Below the pieces are notes generated by a model that worked only from the letters and a program-made list of their open reading frames with translations, had not been told where the DNA came from and searched no databases. Shown here one piece after another: positions 16,685-26,152 of a stretch of DNA of 64,000 bases. The DNA is from Anaerococcus sp. Marseille-P3915 (lineage in GTDB: Bacteria > Bacillota > Clostridia > Tissierellales > Peptoniphilaceae), in assembly GCF_900258475.1 (NCBI RefSeq), contig NZ_LT984888.1, positions 580,639 through 644,638 on the forward strand, written 5' to 3'. Each line of letters starts with the position of its first letter. Position 1 is the stretch's first letter. Made by a program: the position numbers and the translations under genes.

Positions 16685-17944
16685 TTATTTTAATTTAAGA
16701 GCAACTTCAAATTCTCTTTTTGCTTTTTTAAATAAGAATTCTCCATTACGTACTGATGAAAGACATTCAGCCCTATTTCTTATTGCCTCAAATTCATTTG
16801 GTGCATCAAGAACTATGAAGTTAGCTGGTTTTCCTTCATCAAATCCATATTCGTCTTGAAGGTACATTGCTTTTGCTCCATTATAAGTTACAAGGTCAAA
16901 GTCCTTATCAAAGTCCTTTTCGCCCATTAGTTGTGCAAGATGGATTCCATTATCAAGGATATTCATTAGGTTTCCATTGCCTGCTGGGTACCAAAGGTCG
17001 ACTATAGAGTCTTGAGCAAAGCATACATTAATACCATTATCTACAAATTCACGAACTCTTGTGATACCACGACGTTTTGGGTATGAATCTTGGCGGCCTT
17101 GTAAGAAGGCATTTTCTGTTGGAAGGGAGACGAAATTTAATTTAGATTTTCTAAATAGTCCCATCATTCTAAAGGCATATGAATCATCAGCTGATCCAAA
17201 GGAACAAGTATGACTTGCTGTTGTTTTTTCAGCAATACCCTTCATCATTGCTTCTGCATTTAATACTTCTACAAATCTTGCCATAACATCATCAGTTTCA
17301 TCACAGTGAACGTCAATAAGTTTGTCATGTTTTACTGCAAGCTCAACAATTTCTTTTAGTGACTTTTCTCCAAGTTCACGGCTCCATTCGTTGTGTGGAA
17401 TTCCACCAACAACTTCGCAGCCAAGTTCAAGAGCTTCTTCAACTAAATCTCTTCCTGTTTTGCCATCTTCTTTATATGAATACATACCATTTTGTGGGAA
17501 GGCAACAACTTGAATTGTACACTTATCTTTTAATTCATCACGCACTTCAAGAGCAGCCTTTATTCCTGTTAGGTTAGGATCAGTACAGTCAGTTTGAGCT
17601 CTTATATATTGAGTACCATAGGAAAGACAATCTTCTACTGCTTGGTAAATTCTATTTTTCATATCTTCTTTTGTTACTCCCTTTTTGAAGTCATTCCAAA
17701 GGTCGATTGCTTCAAAAAGTGTTCCTGATTCATTTTTAACTTCATCAGTCTTACCAATCATGTAGTAGTCTAGGTGAAGATGGGCATCCACATATGGTGG
17801 AATAACAAGTTTTCCATCTAAATCAATAACTTCATCTGCATCTTCCAGATTGTTTCCAAATTTTGAAAACTTTCCATCTTCAACTAAGATTTCAGATGAA
17901 TCTCCATGACCATAAACTTTTGCATTAATAAATTTTTTCTTCAT
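16685..17944 (-). CDS. codA: Cytosine deaminase-like amidohydrolase
   Basis: Metal-dependent deaminase of 419 residues that likely converts cytosine to uracil and ammonia. CodA hallmarks are present: DAHLHLDY (metal histidines), GGIPHNE, HCDETDD, TASHTCSFG, LQGRQDSYPKRRGITRV and AQDSIVDLWYP. The last reads GHDDVFDPWYP in E. coli CodA, so the Asp is kept but its surroundings differ, and isoguanine or another base is possible. It is downstream of an MFS carrier in the same direction (31 bases apart), suggesting uptake of the base followed by deamination. Confidence 0.85.
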   Translation of the reverse strand: MKKKFINAKVYGHGDSSEILVEDGKFSKFGNNLEDADEVIDLDGKLVIPPYVDAHLHLDYYMIGKTDEVKNESGTLFEAIDLWNDFKKGVTKEDMKNRIYQAVEDCLSYGTQYIRAQTDCTDPNLTGIKAALEVRDELKDKCTIQVVAFPQNGMYSYKEDGKTGRDLVEEALELGCEVVGGIPHNEWSRELGEKSLKEIVELAVKHDKLIDVHCDETDDVMARFVEVLNAEAMMKGIAEKTTASHTCSFGSADDSYAFRMMGLFRKSKLNFVSLPTENAFLQGRQDSYPKRRGITRVREFVDNGINVCFAQDSIVDLWYPAGNGNLMNILDNGIHLAQLMGEKDFDKDFDLVTYNGAKAMYLQDEYGFDEGKPANFIVLDAPNEFEAIRNRAECLSSVRNGEFLFKKAKREFEVALKLK

Positions 17945-17974
17945 AATATATTCCTCCTAAGAAATTTTAAATAA

Positions 17975-19135
17975 TTAAGCCATTGTCTTCTTTGATAAAA
18001 TCGTTACAATCAAACCTACTCCTAAGATTGTAGTCATTAGGATAAGTAGATTATTAATATTTCCATTTGCAAGTATTGCTCCACCTAGTGAACTTGCAAC
18101 CATTATTGAAAAATTAAAACTTGCAGATTGTAATGACGTAGCAACTGCTGATGCGTTTGGTGGCACTTGTCTTGCAACTGCTGTTTGATATAAGGTAACT
18201 AAGGCTCCAAAGCCAATTCCCCATAGGATAAATCCTAAGTGAACCATAAGACTAATTGATGAAAAGACACTAAAAAATATAAAGGCTAGGCAAGATGACG
18301 CTAACATTAAAAGGCAAAGTATCTTTATATGCTTATCAATAATTTTTCCTGCAATAAAAACAGATAAGATTGAACCAATTCCAAAAAGAACTTGGGCAAA
18401 TCCAATTCCTCCACTGTAATTCATTGAATCAACCAAATTTGTGATATATGTGTAAACTCCGTAGTTAGTTACTACTGATATAAAGGTAAGTAAGATAATA
18501 ATAAGCACGCCTTTATTTTTGATAAGAGTAAGAGGTGAGTTTGCCGCAACTCTTTTTTCTCCAGAAACTTCTGGCAACATGAAATTACTGCCTAGGGCAA
18601 TAAAAATAATAAGAATTGCAATTGCTAAAAATTCAACTCTCCATCCAATATTTGTACCAATAAATGTTACAAGCGGAAGACCTAAGCTCATACCAAATGT
18701 CGTACCACTCATAATAACAGCGACTGCCAAGCCCTTATGTTCATCATCAACAAGCTTCATTCCGTAAGCCGCAATCATTGGCCACAAAACTCCAGCACAT
18801 ATTCCACCAATAACTCTTCCGACAATGGCAATACCATAACTAGGTGCAATACCTACTAAGATATTACTTAGAGCAAAGCCTATTAGTAAACCAAGCAAAA
18901 GCTTCTTCCTGTTAAATTCAACAGTTGCAGATATTAATGGAATTGCAAAAATCGCACTGGCTATTGCATAAAAACCAACTAAAGTACCAGCTTGTGCTTC
19001 TGATATACCAAGACCAGTCATAAGCTCTGGCAAGATTCCAGACGGCACTAATTCAGACAAGATTGCCATAAATGTTACACTTGCCATAAGTATAAAAGTT
19101 GGCCAATGAAAATTTTTCTTTTCTACCAAATACAT
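17975..19135 (-). CDS. MFS transporter, DHA1-like (AraJ/PucK-type arrangement)
   Basis: Membrane carrier of 386 residues with about twelve hydrophobic segments. Family features are SEAQAGTLVGFYAIASAI in the first half and the motif-A-like EFNRKKLLLGLL loop. It shares an operon with cytosine deaminase, so a nucleobase or related compound is a reasonable substrate, though the DHA1 group also holds sugar and drug exporters. A palindromic operator overlaps its promoter at 19156-19182. No regulator gene is adjacent. Confidence 0.85.
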   Translation of the reverse strand: MYLVEKKNFHWPTFILMASVTFMAILSELVPSGILPELMTGLGISEAQAGTLVGFYAIASAIFAIPLISATVEFNRKKLLLGLLIGFALSNILVGIAPSYGIAIVGRVIGGICAGVLWPMIAAYGMKLVDDEHKGLAVAVIMSGTTFGMSLGLPLVTFIGTNIGWRVEFLAIAILIIFIALGSNFMLPEVSGEKRVAANSPLTLIKNKGVLIIILLTFISVVTNYGVYTYITNLVDSMNYSGGIGFAQVLFGIGSILSVFIAGKIIDKHIKILCLLMLASSCLAFIFFSVFSSISLMVHLGFILWGIGFGALVTLYQTAVARQVPPNASAVATSLQSASFNFSIMVASSLGGAILANGNINNLLILMTTILGVGLIVTILSKKTMA

Positions 19136-19155
19136 AACCTTCTTTCTATAATTTT

Positions 19156-19182
19156 GTTCATAATTATTATATAACTATGAAC
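19156..19182 (-). promoter_or_regulatory. Palindromic operator at the MFS-codA promoter
   Basis: Arms GTTCATAATTAT and ATAACTATGAAC (one mismatch over 12 bases) are separated by three bases and overlap the TATAAT-like box of the minus-strand operon. The shape fits a dimeric repressor such as MarR or TetR. The regulator is not in the window. Confidence 0.6.
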
Positions 19183-19242
19183 GTAATAATTATACAGTAA
19201 TACAAATAAAAAAGCAAGGCCTGCACTCATAAATATCGCATA

Positions 19243-19425
19243 TTTACACGTGACAAAGGTTTGCTATAATTACTATAATTATTCTCTAATTACAAAGTTT
19301 GATGAAAATTTATAAAATATCAATTTAGTTTTGTTAGAAAATCAAATTCGCTAAATTTATAGAAAGCTTATCGAAAGTTAATTTTAATAAAAGAAGCCTT
19401 GCGATATTTGCAAGGCTCTTTTAGA
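19243..19425 (+). ncRNA. Candidate small RNA with strong promoter and terminator
   Basis: TTTACA (19243-19248), 16 bases, then an extended -10 TGCTATAAT (TATAAT at 19265-19270) points into 130 bases with no credible ORF, ending at hairpin GCCTTGC-GATATTT-GCAAGGC plus CTCTTTT at about 19396-19422. The same hairpin can terminate the minus-strand M20 unit, so the small RNA is a hypothesis. Confidence 0.35.
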
Positions 19426-19432
19426 CTTTAAA

Positions 19433-19709
19433 TTAGATTTGACCAATCATTTTTAAGATAATTTGGGCAATAATAGATGAACCTATGTAGGTACCCAAGA
19501 TTACGAAGATAGAAAGTATGATGATTTTTGGTCCGGTTTTCTTTAGCTTGTCTAGTTTTTAACCTGTGTAGATACCTGCGTAGGCAAGGATTGGTGTACA
19601 AAGGGTTGTGAAATCTACATTTTCTGTATGGTAGCTGATAAAGCCTGATATGGGAAAGGCTGGGATTATGACTATTCCTAGGGCTATGATGTGCAGTTTA
19701 AATTTTTTT
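19433..19709 (-). pseudogene. Remnant of a membrane protein (DUF3100-like) after the M20 gene
   Basis: In the frame overlapping the M20 stop, codons read IKKFKLHIIALGIVIIP and later LDKLKKTGPKIIILSIFVILG, a hydrophobic protein of about 90 residues. The expected ATG is ATA, and an in-frame TAA occurs at 19559-19561. The remaining pieces resemble the ends of a DUF3100-type permease often found beside M20 peptidases; the middle is missing. The position, coupled to the upstream M20 gene, supports a former two-gene operon. The family name is tentative. Confidence 0.5.
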
Positions 19710-20901
19710 ATTTTTTTCCTTCTTTCAAATACCTATAAGCAACTTCTGCAAGGATGCCAGTTCCTATATAAAATGTGCTTTCTTCTACGTCGAATTTTGA
19801 ATTGTGGTGTGGGTAGATTTTGCCATCTTTGTTTTCTTTAAGATTGTTAAGGGATAGGAAGGTACCTTTGGCTTCCTTTAGGAAAAAGGAAAAGTCTTCA
19901 CCACCCATAGATGGATTTGCTATCTCTCTAACTTTATCTTTACCAAGTAAATCAGTGGCAATATCTTTAACATAGCCTGTAAAGTCATCGTCATTTATAA
20001 GGCTTGGGTAAAATCTCTTGTATTCGAGGATTCCCTCGCACCTAAAGGCCTTGGCTGTATTTTCTACAATTTCTGCCATTCTTTTTTCCATAAAGTCTCT
20101 GGTTTCTTCGTTGAGATTTCTAACTGTACCCTCCTCCCAAACCTCATCTGGGATGATGTTTTGGCAGGTGCCGCCATGGATTTGGCAGATAGAAATGAGT
20201 GAAGACTGGGTTGGGTCAAGCTCTCTTGAGATAATCTTTTGCAGACCCAAATTAATTTCACTAATGGTTGCAATCGGGTCAATAAAAGAATCCGGTCTTG
20301 CCCCGTGGCCACCGTGGCCCTTCACCCTGATGATAAAGGCATCCATAGAGGCCATCATCGGGCCCTTTTTGTAGGCTATAGTGCCTTGGGGTAGATTACC
20401 AAAAATTCCGCCTTCATGAAGGCCAATTACTCTGTCTACCTTAGGATTTTCCATACATCCTTCATCAATCATTGGCTTGGCACCGCCAGGGATTTCTTCA
20501 CCTGGTTGGAAAAATATCTTGACTAGGCCATCTAGCTTATCTTCATTTTCCTTTAAAATCCTGGCAGCCCCAAGAACCATGGCTGTGTGGCCATCGTGAC
20601 CGCAGGCGTGCATACAGCCTTGGTGGGTCGATTTAAAATCAAGGCCAGTTTCTTCTGTGATTGGTAGAGCGTCCATATCAGCCCTGATGGCAATACATTT
20701 GCCCTTGTAAGTACCAATCTCAGCCACTATGGCATTGCCATTTACCAATTTTTTGTAGGGGATACCTAGAGATTTTAGTTCTTCTTCTACATAGGCCACT
20801 GTCTTTGGTAAGTTTAGTTCAAGTTCTGGAATCTTATGGAGATTCCTTCTATCCTTGATGATAGTTTCTTCAATTTCTTTGGCTAGGTCTAAAAAATTCA
20901 T
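19708..20901 (-). CDS. M20 family amidohydrolase (aminoacylase/hippurate hydrolase type)
   Basis: Metal-dependent hydrolase of 397 residues cleaving N-acyl or similar amide bonds on amino acids. Metal site motifs are IRADMDALPI, MHACGHDGHTA and QPGEEIPGGA, the lid domain starts near GHGGHGARP, and the C-terminal ligand lies in SMGGEDFSFF. Length and layout are those of typical M20D enzymes, unlike the longer AbgA-like enzyme at 11331. The gene downstream has decayed to a remnant, so any dedicated permease is lost. It diverges from the peptide ABC importer. Confidence 0.9.
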   Translation of the reverse strand: MNFLDLAKEIEETIIKDRRNLHKIPELELNLPKTVAYVEEELKSLGIPYKKLVNGNAIVAEIGTYKGKCIAIRADMDALPITEETGLDFKSTHQGCMHACGHDGHTAMVLGAARILKENEDKLDGLVKIFFQPGEEIPGGAKPMIDEGCMENPKVDRVIGLHEGGIFGNLPQGTIAYKKGPMMASMDAFIIRVKGHGGHGARPDSFIDPIATISEINLGLQKIISRELDPTQSSLISICQIHGGTCQNIIPDEVWEEGTVRNLNEETRDFMEKRMAEIVENTAKAFRCEGILEYKRFYPSLINDDDFTGYVKDIATDLLGKDKVREIANPSMGGEDFSFFLKEAKGTFLSLNNLKENKDGKIYPHHNSKFDVEESTFYIGTGILAEVAYRYLKEGKK

Positions 20902-21060
20902 ACAAGCTCCTTATAATTAATTAGTATACAATCATTTTATACTGATTCAATAAAGTGATATCTTATTATTGTAAATCTAAAATTGAATAACTAAAATTAG
21001 CATTAAAATTTTATTTAAGTATACTGTCCATAGGACATAGGAAATTTTTTTTAGAAAACA

Positions 21061-21089
21061 TTGTTAAAAAAATATCCATGTGTTATAAT
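21061..21089 (+). promoter_or_regulatory. Promoter of the peptide ABC importer operon
   Basis: TTGTTA at 21061-21066, 17-base spacer, TATAAT at 21084-21089 with TGT extending the -10 box. A small palindrome TGTCC-ATA-GGACA lies upstream near 21026 and could be an operator. Confidence 0.7.
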
Positions 21090-21119
21090 AGTAATAAATA
21101 ATTTTCCTAAGGAGGAGAA

Positions 21120-22646
21120 ATGAAAAAATCAAAAACACTTTTGACTCTACTTTTAGCAGGTCTAATGATGACCTCTTGCGGTGGTGCTAAAGAGGCAGAG
21201 CAAAAGACAGAAGGAAAGAATGAAACACAAGCAGAAGAAAGACCACTTACAGTAGCCATGGCTACAGAGATTGACTCTCTTGATCCATTCAATGCTACAG
21301 CAGGGGATACCAAGACTGTGATGGATCAAATCTTTGATGGCCTACTCGATGTGGATGAAGATGGTAATCTTGTGCCAGATTTGGCAGAATCTTACGAGAT
21401 TTCAGAAGATGGCCTAACCTACACTTTTAAACTCAAAAAAGGTGTTAAATTCCACGATGGTTCAGATTTTACAGCAGATGATGTTTACTACACTTATGAT
21501 AAGCTTTCTGGCCTATCATCTGGCGAGCCTATGTCATCTAAATTTGCAGCTATCAAAGAAATGAAAGTAGTATCACCTACAGAAATTACCATGACCCTTG
21601 ATAAGGTAAATAATTCCTTCATCTACCTACAAAACCAACCAATAGTCAAAAAAGACTATGAAGATAACCAAACTAAGCCAATTGGTACAGGTCCTTACAA
21701 GTTTGTTTCCTACACACCAGGCGAGGGCATGGTTATGGAAAGATTTGATGACTACCATAGAGCTGATCACACAGCAAAGATTAAGCAAGTAAATGTTGTA
21801 AGGGTTGCTGATAACCAAGCCCTAGTTATGGCCTTAAATAACAAGGAAGTGGACCTTGCTTCAAAGCTTACAGCAGATGAGCTTGAGCAAGTAAAGGATA
21901 ATACAGATTCATATTCTCACCCACAAAACCTAGTCCAACTTCTCGGTCTAAATAATGGTATCAAGCCATTTGATGATATTAGAGTAAGACAAGCTATAGC
22001 CTATGCTATCGATAAGGATGAGTTAATAGAAACTGTTGCAGGGGGCAAGGCAACAAAGATTTACTCTTCATTCTCACCAGCCCTTAAGGACTATTTCAAT
22101 GACCTTGGCGAGCTCTACCCAACAGATGTAGAAAAGGCTAAGGAATTATTAAAAGAAGCAGGTTATCCAGATGGAATTTCCTTTAAGATGACAGTGCCAA
22201 GTGACTACAAATTCCACATGGACACAGCAGAATTAATCCAAGCCCAACTTAAAAAGGCAAATATAAACGCAACTATAGACCCAATCGAGTTTTCAACTTG
22301 GCTAGATAAGGTCTACAAAAATAAAGATTATGAAACAACAATAGCAGGATTCATAGGCTACACAGACCCAATTAGAGTCCTTGATAGGTATGTTTCAACA
22401 TCTGATAAGGACTACCTAAACTATGTTTCAGAAGATTTTGATAAGGCAATCTCAAATGCCATGGCAACTTTAGATAGGGATGAGCTTATCAAAAATGTAA
22501 AAGACGCCCAAGAAATAATAGCCAAAGATTGTGCGGCAGTATTTTTACAAGACCCTAACGACAACATAGTCCTAAATAATGCCTACACAGGTCTTAAGAC
22601 CTATCCAGTCCAAAAACTAAATCTAGAAGATATAAGCTTAAAATAA
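21120..22646 (+). CDS. Peptide-type ABC transporter substrate-binding lipoprotein
   Basis: Extracytoplasmic solute-binding protein of 508 residues (SBP_bac_5 family) that captures peptides or related solutes for the importer. Residues 1-20 form a lipoprotein signal with lipobox MMTSC and modified Cys20, followed by a charged linker rich in Glu and Lys. The family signature appears as YEISEDGLTYTFKLKKGVKFHDG. It is the first of five genes whose ends overlap, with a clear promoter at 21061. Dipeptide, oligopeptide or nickel complexes are possible; no histidine-rich nickel pocket is obvious. Confidence 0.92.
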   Translation: MKKSKTLLTLLLAGLMMTSCGGAKEAEQKTEGKNETQAEERPLTVAMATEIDSLDPFNATAGDTKTVMDQIFDGLLDVDEDGNLVPDLAESYEISEDGLTYTFKLKKGVKFHDGSDFTADDVYYTYDKLSGLSSGEPMSSKFAAIKEMKVVSPTEITMTLDKVNNSFIYLQNQPIVKKDYEDNQTKPIGTGPYKFVSYTPGEGMVMERFDDYHRADHTAKIKQVNVVRVADNQALVMALNNKEVDLASKLTADELEQVKDNTDSYSHPQNLVQLLGLNNGIKPFDDIRVRQAIAYAIDKDELIETVAGGKATKIYSSFSPALKDYFNDLGELYPTDVEKAKELLKEAGYPDGISFKMTVPSDYKFHMDTAELIQAQLKKANINATIDPIEFSTWLDKVYKNKDYETTIAGFIGYTDPIRVLDRYVSTSDKDYLNYVSEDFDKAISNAMATLDRDELIKNVKDAQEIIAKDCAAVFLQDPNDNIVLNNAYTGLKTYPVQKLNLEDISLK

Positions 22647-23593
22647 TGACAAAATCAATAATAAAAAAGATAGTTTCGCTTATCATGACCTTGTTTTTTG
22701 TCTCACTTCTCATATTTTTTGTATTTCAGATAATAGGGGGCAATCCCGCTGAAATAATCTTAGGAACTGAGGCAGATCCACATCAACTCCTAGCTCTTGA
22801 AAAAGAGCTAGGTCTTGATAAGCCTATCTTTGAAAGATACATAAATTGGATTTTAGGGCTTTTTAGACTTGATATGGGCATGAGCATCAAATACCAAATC
22901 CCTGTTAGGGAGCTTTTTTTTAAGAAGCTACCTGTAACCATGTGGCTTACCTTTTATTCATTGATCTTATCAATAATAATAGCCATCCCCCTATCAATAC
23001 AAATTACAATGAAGGCTGATAAGTGGTATGCATCGATAATTACTGCGGTGACCCAACTTGGGATTTCAATTCCATCCTTTTGGCTAGCATTTTTGCTAAT
23101 CCACTTATTTGCAGTAAGACTCGGCCTATTTTCAACCCTGTCTTTTAATATAATGGGCGGAAGCTTTTTGGATAAGCTAAAGAATTTCTTCCTCCCATCC
23201 CTTGCCATTGCAATACCAAATGTGGCAACCATAATTAGGTACATGCAGGCGGCCCTTCTTGATGAAATCAACAAGGACTATGTAAGGACAGCCAGGATGA
23301 AGGGGATGGAACTTAAGGAAATCTTATACAAGCATGTCTTAAGAAATGCCTTAATTCCGGTAATCACAGTTATTGGAATGTGCCTAACATCAGCAGTTGG
23401 CGGATCGCTTATAGTAGAAAACGTATTTTCCCTACCAGGAGTAGGTTCTCTAATTGTAGCCTCAATTAGCTCCAGAGACTTCCCACTTATCCAGTCGGTA
23501 GTACTTGCGGTGGCATTTTTGGTAATCTTTATAAATCTTATAATTGATATAATTTACGGCCTAGTTGACCCAAGGATTCGAGGTGGCAGATGA
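22646..23593 (+). CDS. ABC transporter permease, DppB/OppB type
   Basis: First membrane subunit of the peptide-type importer, 315 residues with about six hydrophobic segments. It carries the typical early sequence GGNPAEIILG, then LGLDKPIFERY, and the inner EAA-like loop YVRTARMKGMELKEILYKH that contacts the ATPases. Its ATG overlaps the stop of the binding-protein gene (TAATG), and it overlaps the next permease by four bases. Confidence 0.93.
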   Translation: MTKSIIKKIVSLIMTLFFVSLLIFFVFQIIGGNPAEIILGTEADPHQLLALEKELGLDKPIFERYINWILGLFRLDMGMSIKYQIPVRELFFKKLPVTMWLTFYSLILSIIIAIPLSIQITMKADKWYASIITAVTQLGISIPSFWLAFLLIHLFAVRLGLFSTLSFNIMGGSFLDKLKNFFLPSLAIAIPNVATIIRYMQAALLDEINKDYVRTARMKGMELKEILYKHVLRNALIPVITVIGMCLTSAVGGSLIVENVFSLPGVGSLIVASISSRDFPLIQSVVLAVAFLVIFINLIIDIIYGLVDPRIRGGR

Positions 23594-24408
23594 TTAAAGA
23601 AAATAAAAATTCGATAAGGATTGGCAAGGCAATCATTGGCCTTTATTTTATAATCCTTATTATTTCAATATTTTGGACACCTTATGACCCAAATAAGGTA
23701 GATACATCTATGAAGCTCTTATCACCAAGCCTAGCCCATCCTTTTGGGACAGACAATATGGGAAGGGATATCCTATCTCGCCTAATGGAAGGGTCAAAAT
23801 ACGCCCTCATCCTTTCCTTTGGAACAGTATCCCTAGCCCTTTTCCTAGGTTCAATCATAGGGGCAAGTGCTGGATATTTTGGAGGAGCTGTTGATGAAGT
23901 TTTGATGAGATTTATAGACTCACTCATGGCCTTTCCAGGCATTTTATTTGCCATGATGCTTGTAACAGTATTTGGAGCTGGGGTTATGAATACCATCCTT
24001 GCCATTGGAATTATGTCAGTTCCTTATTTTGCAAGGGTTGTAAGGAGTGGATTTTTGCAGGTTAAAAACGCTCAGTTTGTAAAATCTGCAGTTGTTAAGG
24101 GGGCCAGTCCTCTTTATATAGCCATCAACCACATCCTTCCAAATATCAAAAACCAACTCATGGTAGCTATTGTCTTATCAGTATCTCAGGCAATTCTTGC
24201 CGAAGCAGGACTTTCCTACTTAGGCCTTGGAGTTAGGCCACCAAACCCATCTTGGGGCAGGATGCTAAAAGAAAGTCAAGCCTATTTTAACCAGGCACCT
24301 CACTATTTCATCTTCACAGGTATTTGCCTAAGCCTAGTAGTATTGGGCTTTACCCTTTATGGAGAGAAATTCAGGTCAGAAAGATTGAAAGAGAAGGCAG
24401 CAAGATGA
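23590..24408 (+). CDS. ABC transporter permease, DppC/OppC type
   Basis: Second membrane subunit of the importer, 272 residues. Typical features are the HPFGTDNMGRDILSRL segment near residue 50 and the EAA-like loop near FVKSAVVKGASPLYI. It pairs with the DppB-type subunit to form the channel. Start and stop overlap both neighbours by four bases, as expected for a tightly coupled operon. Confidence 0.93.
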   Translation: MIKENKNSIRIGKAIIGLYFIILIISIFWTPYDPNKVDTSMKLLSPSLAHPFGTDNMGRDILSRLMEGSKYALILSFGTVSLALFLGSIIGASAGYFGGAVDEVLMRFIDSLMAFPGILFAMMLVTVFGAGVMNTILAIGIMSVPYFARVVRSGFLQVKNAQFVKSAVVKGASPLYIAINHILPNIKNQLMVAIVLSVSQAILAEAGLSYLGLGVRPPNPSWGRMLKESQAYFNQAPHYFIFTGICLSLVVLGFTLYGEKFRSERLKEKAAR

Positions 24409-25379
24409 AAAAAATCCTAGAAGTAAAGGACCTAACAGTAGCCTTTAATACTGTTAATGGAGATAAAAATGCAGTCAACCACATATCCTTTGACCTTTTT
24501 GAAAATGACTTTGTAGGCTTAGTTGGAGAAAGCGGCTGCGGCAAGACTGTAGCAACCCAGACAATTCTTGGAATCCAGTCAAAAGATGCTATAATAAAGT
24601 CAGGTTCTTGCAAGCTTCGTGATATAGAAGTCCTTGGCCTATCTGATAAGGATTGGAAAAAATACAGGTCTAGAAATATAGCCACAGTCTTCCAAGAACC
24701 AGGCTCAGCCCTAAATCCCTTAATGAAAGTGGGGGCCCAAATCGAAGAAGTCCTAAAAATCCACTACGATTTTGATAAGAAAAAACGCCAAGACCTTGTA
24801 TATAAAACTATGGAAAATGTAGGTCTTAGGGATGTAGAAGACTTATATAATAAATATCCCCACGAGCTATCAGGCGGCATGCAGCAAAGGATAGTAATCT
24901 GCATGGCCCTAATTGCAAATCCAAATGTCCTCATAGCAGATGAGCCAACCACAGCTCTAGATGCCAAGGTCCAGGCCCAAATAATTGACCTCTTTAAAGA
25001 CCTAGGCCACATCTACAAGGGAGCAATCTTATTTATAAGCCACGACTTAAACCTAATCGACAGGATTTGTAAAAAAGTCATGATCATGTATGCAGGAAGA
25101 TTGGTTGAAAAGGGAGACACAAGAGATGTAATAGATAAGCCCTTCCATCCTTATACCAAGGCCCTCCTAAAGGCAGTGCCAAATTATAAGAAAAGGGGAG
25201 AGGCCCTTTACAATATCAAAGGCCATGTACCAGATTTAAAAAATAGGTCAAATGAAGGATGTCCATTTGCAGATAGGTGTGACCACACCATGGAAATCTG
25301 TAAGAAAGCTTACCCAGCAGCCTACATCAAAGATGGGCGTGAAGTTCATTGCCACTTATACGGAGATCAAAATGACTAG
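24405..25379 (+). CDS. ABC transporter ATPase, DppD/OppD type
   Basis: Cytoplasmic ATPase of 324 residues energising the importer. Walker A is GESGCGKT, the signature is LSGGMQQR, and Walker B is VLIADEPTTALDA. The C terminus has the oligopeptide transporter extension with cysteines in CPFADRCDHTMEICKKAYP, a site known to bind an iron-sulfur cluster in some homologues. I start at ATG 24405, overlapping the DppC stop, rather than upstream at 24324 inside DppC. It overlaps the DppF-type gene by eight bases. Confidence 0.93.
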   Translation: MKKILEVKDLTVAFNTVNGDKNAVNHISFDLFENDFVGLVGESGCGKTVATQTILGIQSKDAIIKSGSCKLRDIEVLGLSDKDWKKYRSRNIATVFQEPGSALNPLMKVGAQIEEVLKIHYDFDKKKRQDLVYKTMENVGLRDVEDLYNKYPHELSGGMQQRIVICMALIANPNVLIADEPTTALDAKVQAQIIDLFKDLGHIYKGAILFISHDLNLIDRICKKVMIMYAGRLVEKGDTRDVIDKPFHPYTKALLKAVPNYKKRGEALYNIKGHVPDLKNRSNEGCPFADRCDHTMEICKKAYPAAYIKDGREVHCHLYGDQND

Positions 25380-26148
25380 TATCTTAAAAATAGAAAATAT
25401 AAGCAAGGTATATAAGGATTCTGCTATCCTATTTAGAAAAAAGGACAACCTAGCTCTAGATAAGGTTAGCTTTGACATAAAAAGAGGAGAAATCTTTGGC
25501 CTAGTCGGTGAATCTGGCTCAGGCAAGACCACCCTATCAAACATCATCCTAAGGCTAATAAAGGAAACAAGCGGCAAGGTATATTTTGAAGATAAGGACA
25601 TAACAAGCCTAAGCAAGGAAGAACTTTTAGCCTACAGGAAAAAGCTCCAGGTAGTCTTTCAAAATCCCTACCAGGCTCTAAATCCCAAAAAAACCATAGG
25701 CTTTTCCATCAGGGAAATCCTTAAAATCCACAAGGTTTATACAGAAGAAGAAGGGGAAAAAAAGATCAGGGACATCCTAGAAGAAATAGAGATGGAAAGC
25801 GATGTGCTAGATTATTATCCAGGCAACCTATCAGGCGGCCAAAAGCAAAGAATAGCCATAGCCTGTGCCCTAATAATAGAGCCAGAGTTTTTAATCATTG
25901 ACGAAGGGGTCTCTGCCCTAGATGTATCAATCCAGGCTCAAATCCTAAACCTAATTAAGAAACTTCAAAAAACCCACAACTTCACCTGCCTCTTCATCTC
26001 CCACGACTTAAACGTAATAGCCTATCTATGCGACAGGATAGGAGTCCTCTATAAGGGAAGGTTAGTAGACCTATTCGAAACCAAAGATCTAGCAAGCCAA
26101 GATAGGGATGACTACACAAAAGAACTTTTTAAGTCGATAAAAATATAA
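25372..26148 (+). CDS. ABC transporter ATPase, DppF/OppF type
   Basis: Second ATPase of the importer, 258 residues from ATG 25372. Walker A is GESGSGKT, the signature is LSGGQKQR, and Walker B is FLIIDEGVSALDV, where the usual DEPVSALD has Gly in place of Pro. It lacks the C-terminal cysteine-rich extension seen in the partner ATPase, so it is shorter than typical OppF proteins. It ends the operon; a terminator hairpin follows at 26153. Confidence 0.92.
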   Translation: MTSILKIENISKVYKDSAILFRKKDNLALDKVSFDIKRGEIFGLVGESGSGKTTLSNIILRLIKETSGKVYFEDKDITSLSKEELLAYRKKLQVVFQNPYQALNPKKTIGFSIREILKIHKVYTEEEGEKKIRDILEEIEMESDVLDYYPGNLSGGQKQRIAIACALIIEPEFLIIDEGVSALDVSIQAQILNLIKKLQKTHNFTCLFISHDLNVIAYLCDRIGVLYKGRLVDLFETKDLASQDRDDYTKELFKSIKI

Positions 26149-26152
26149 AAAC

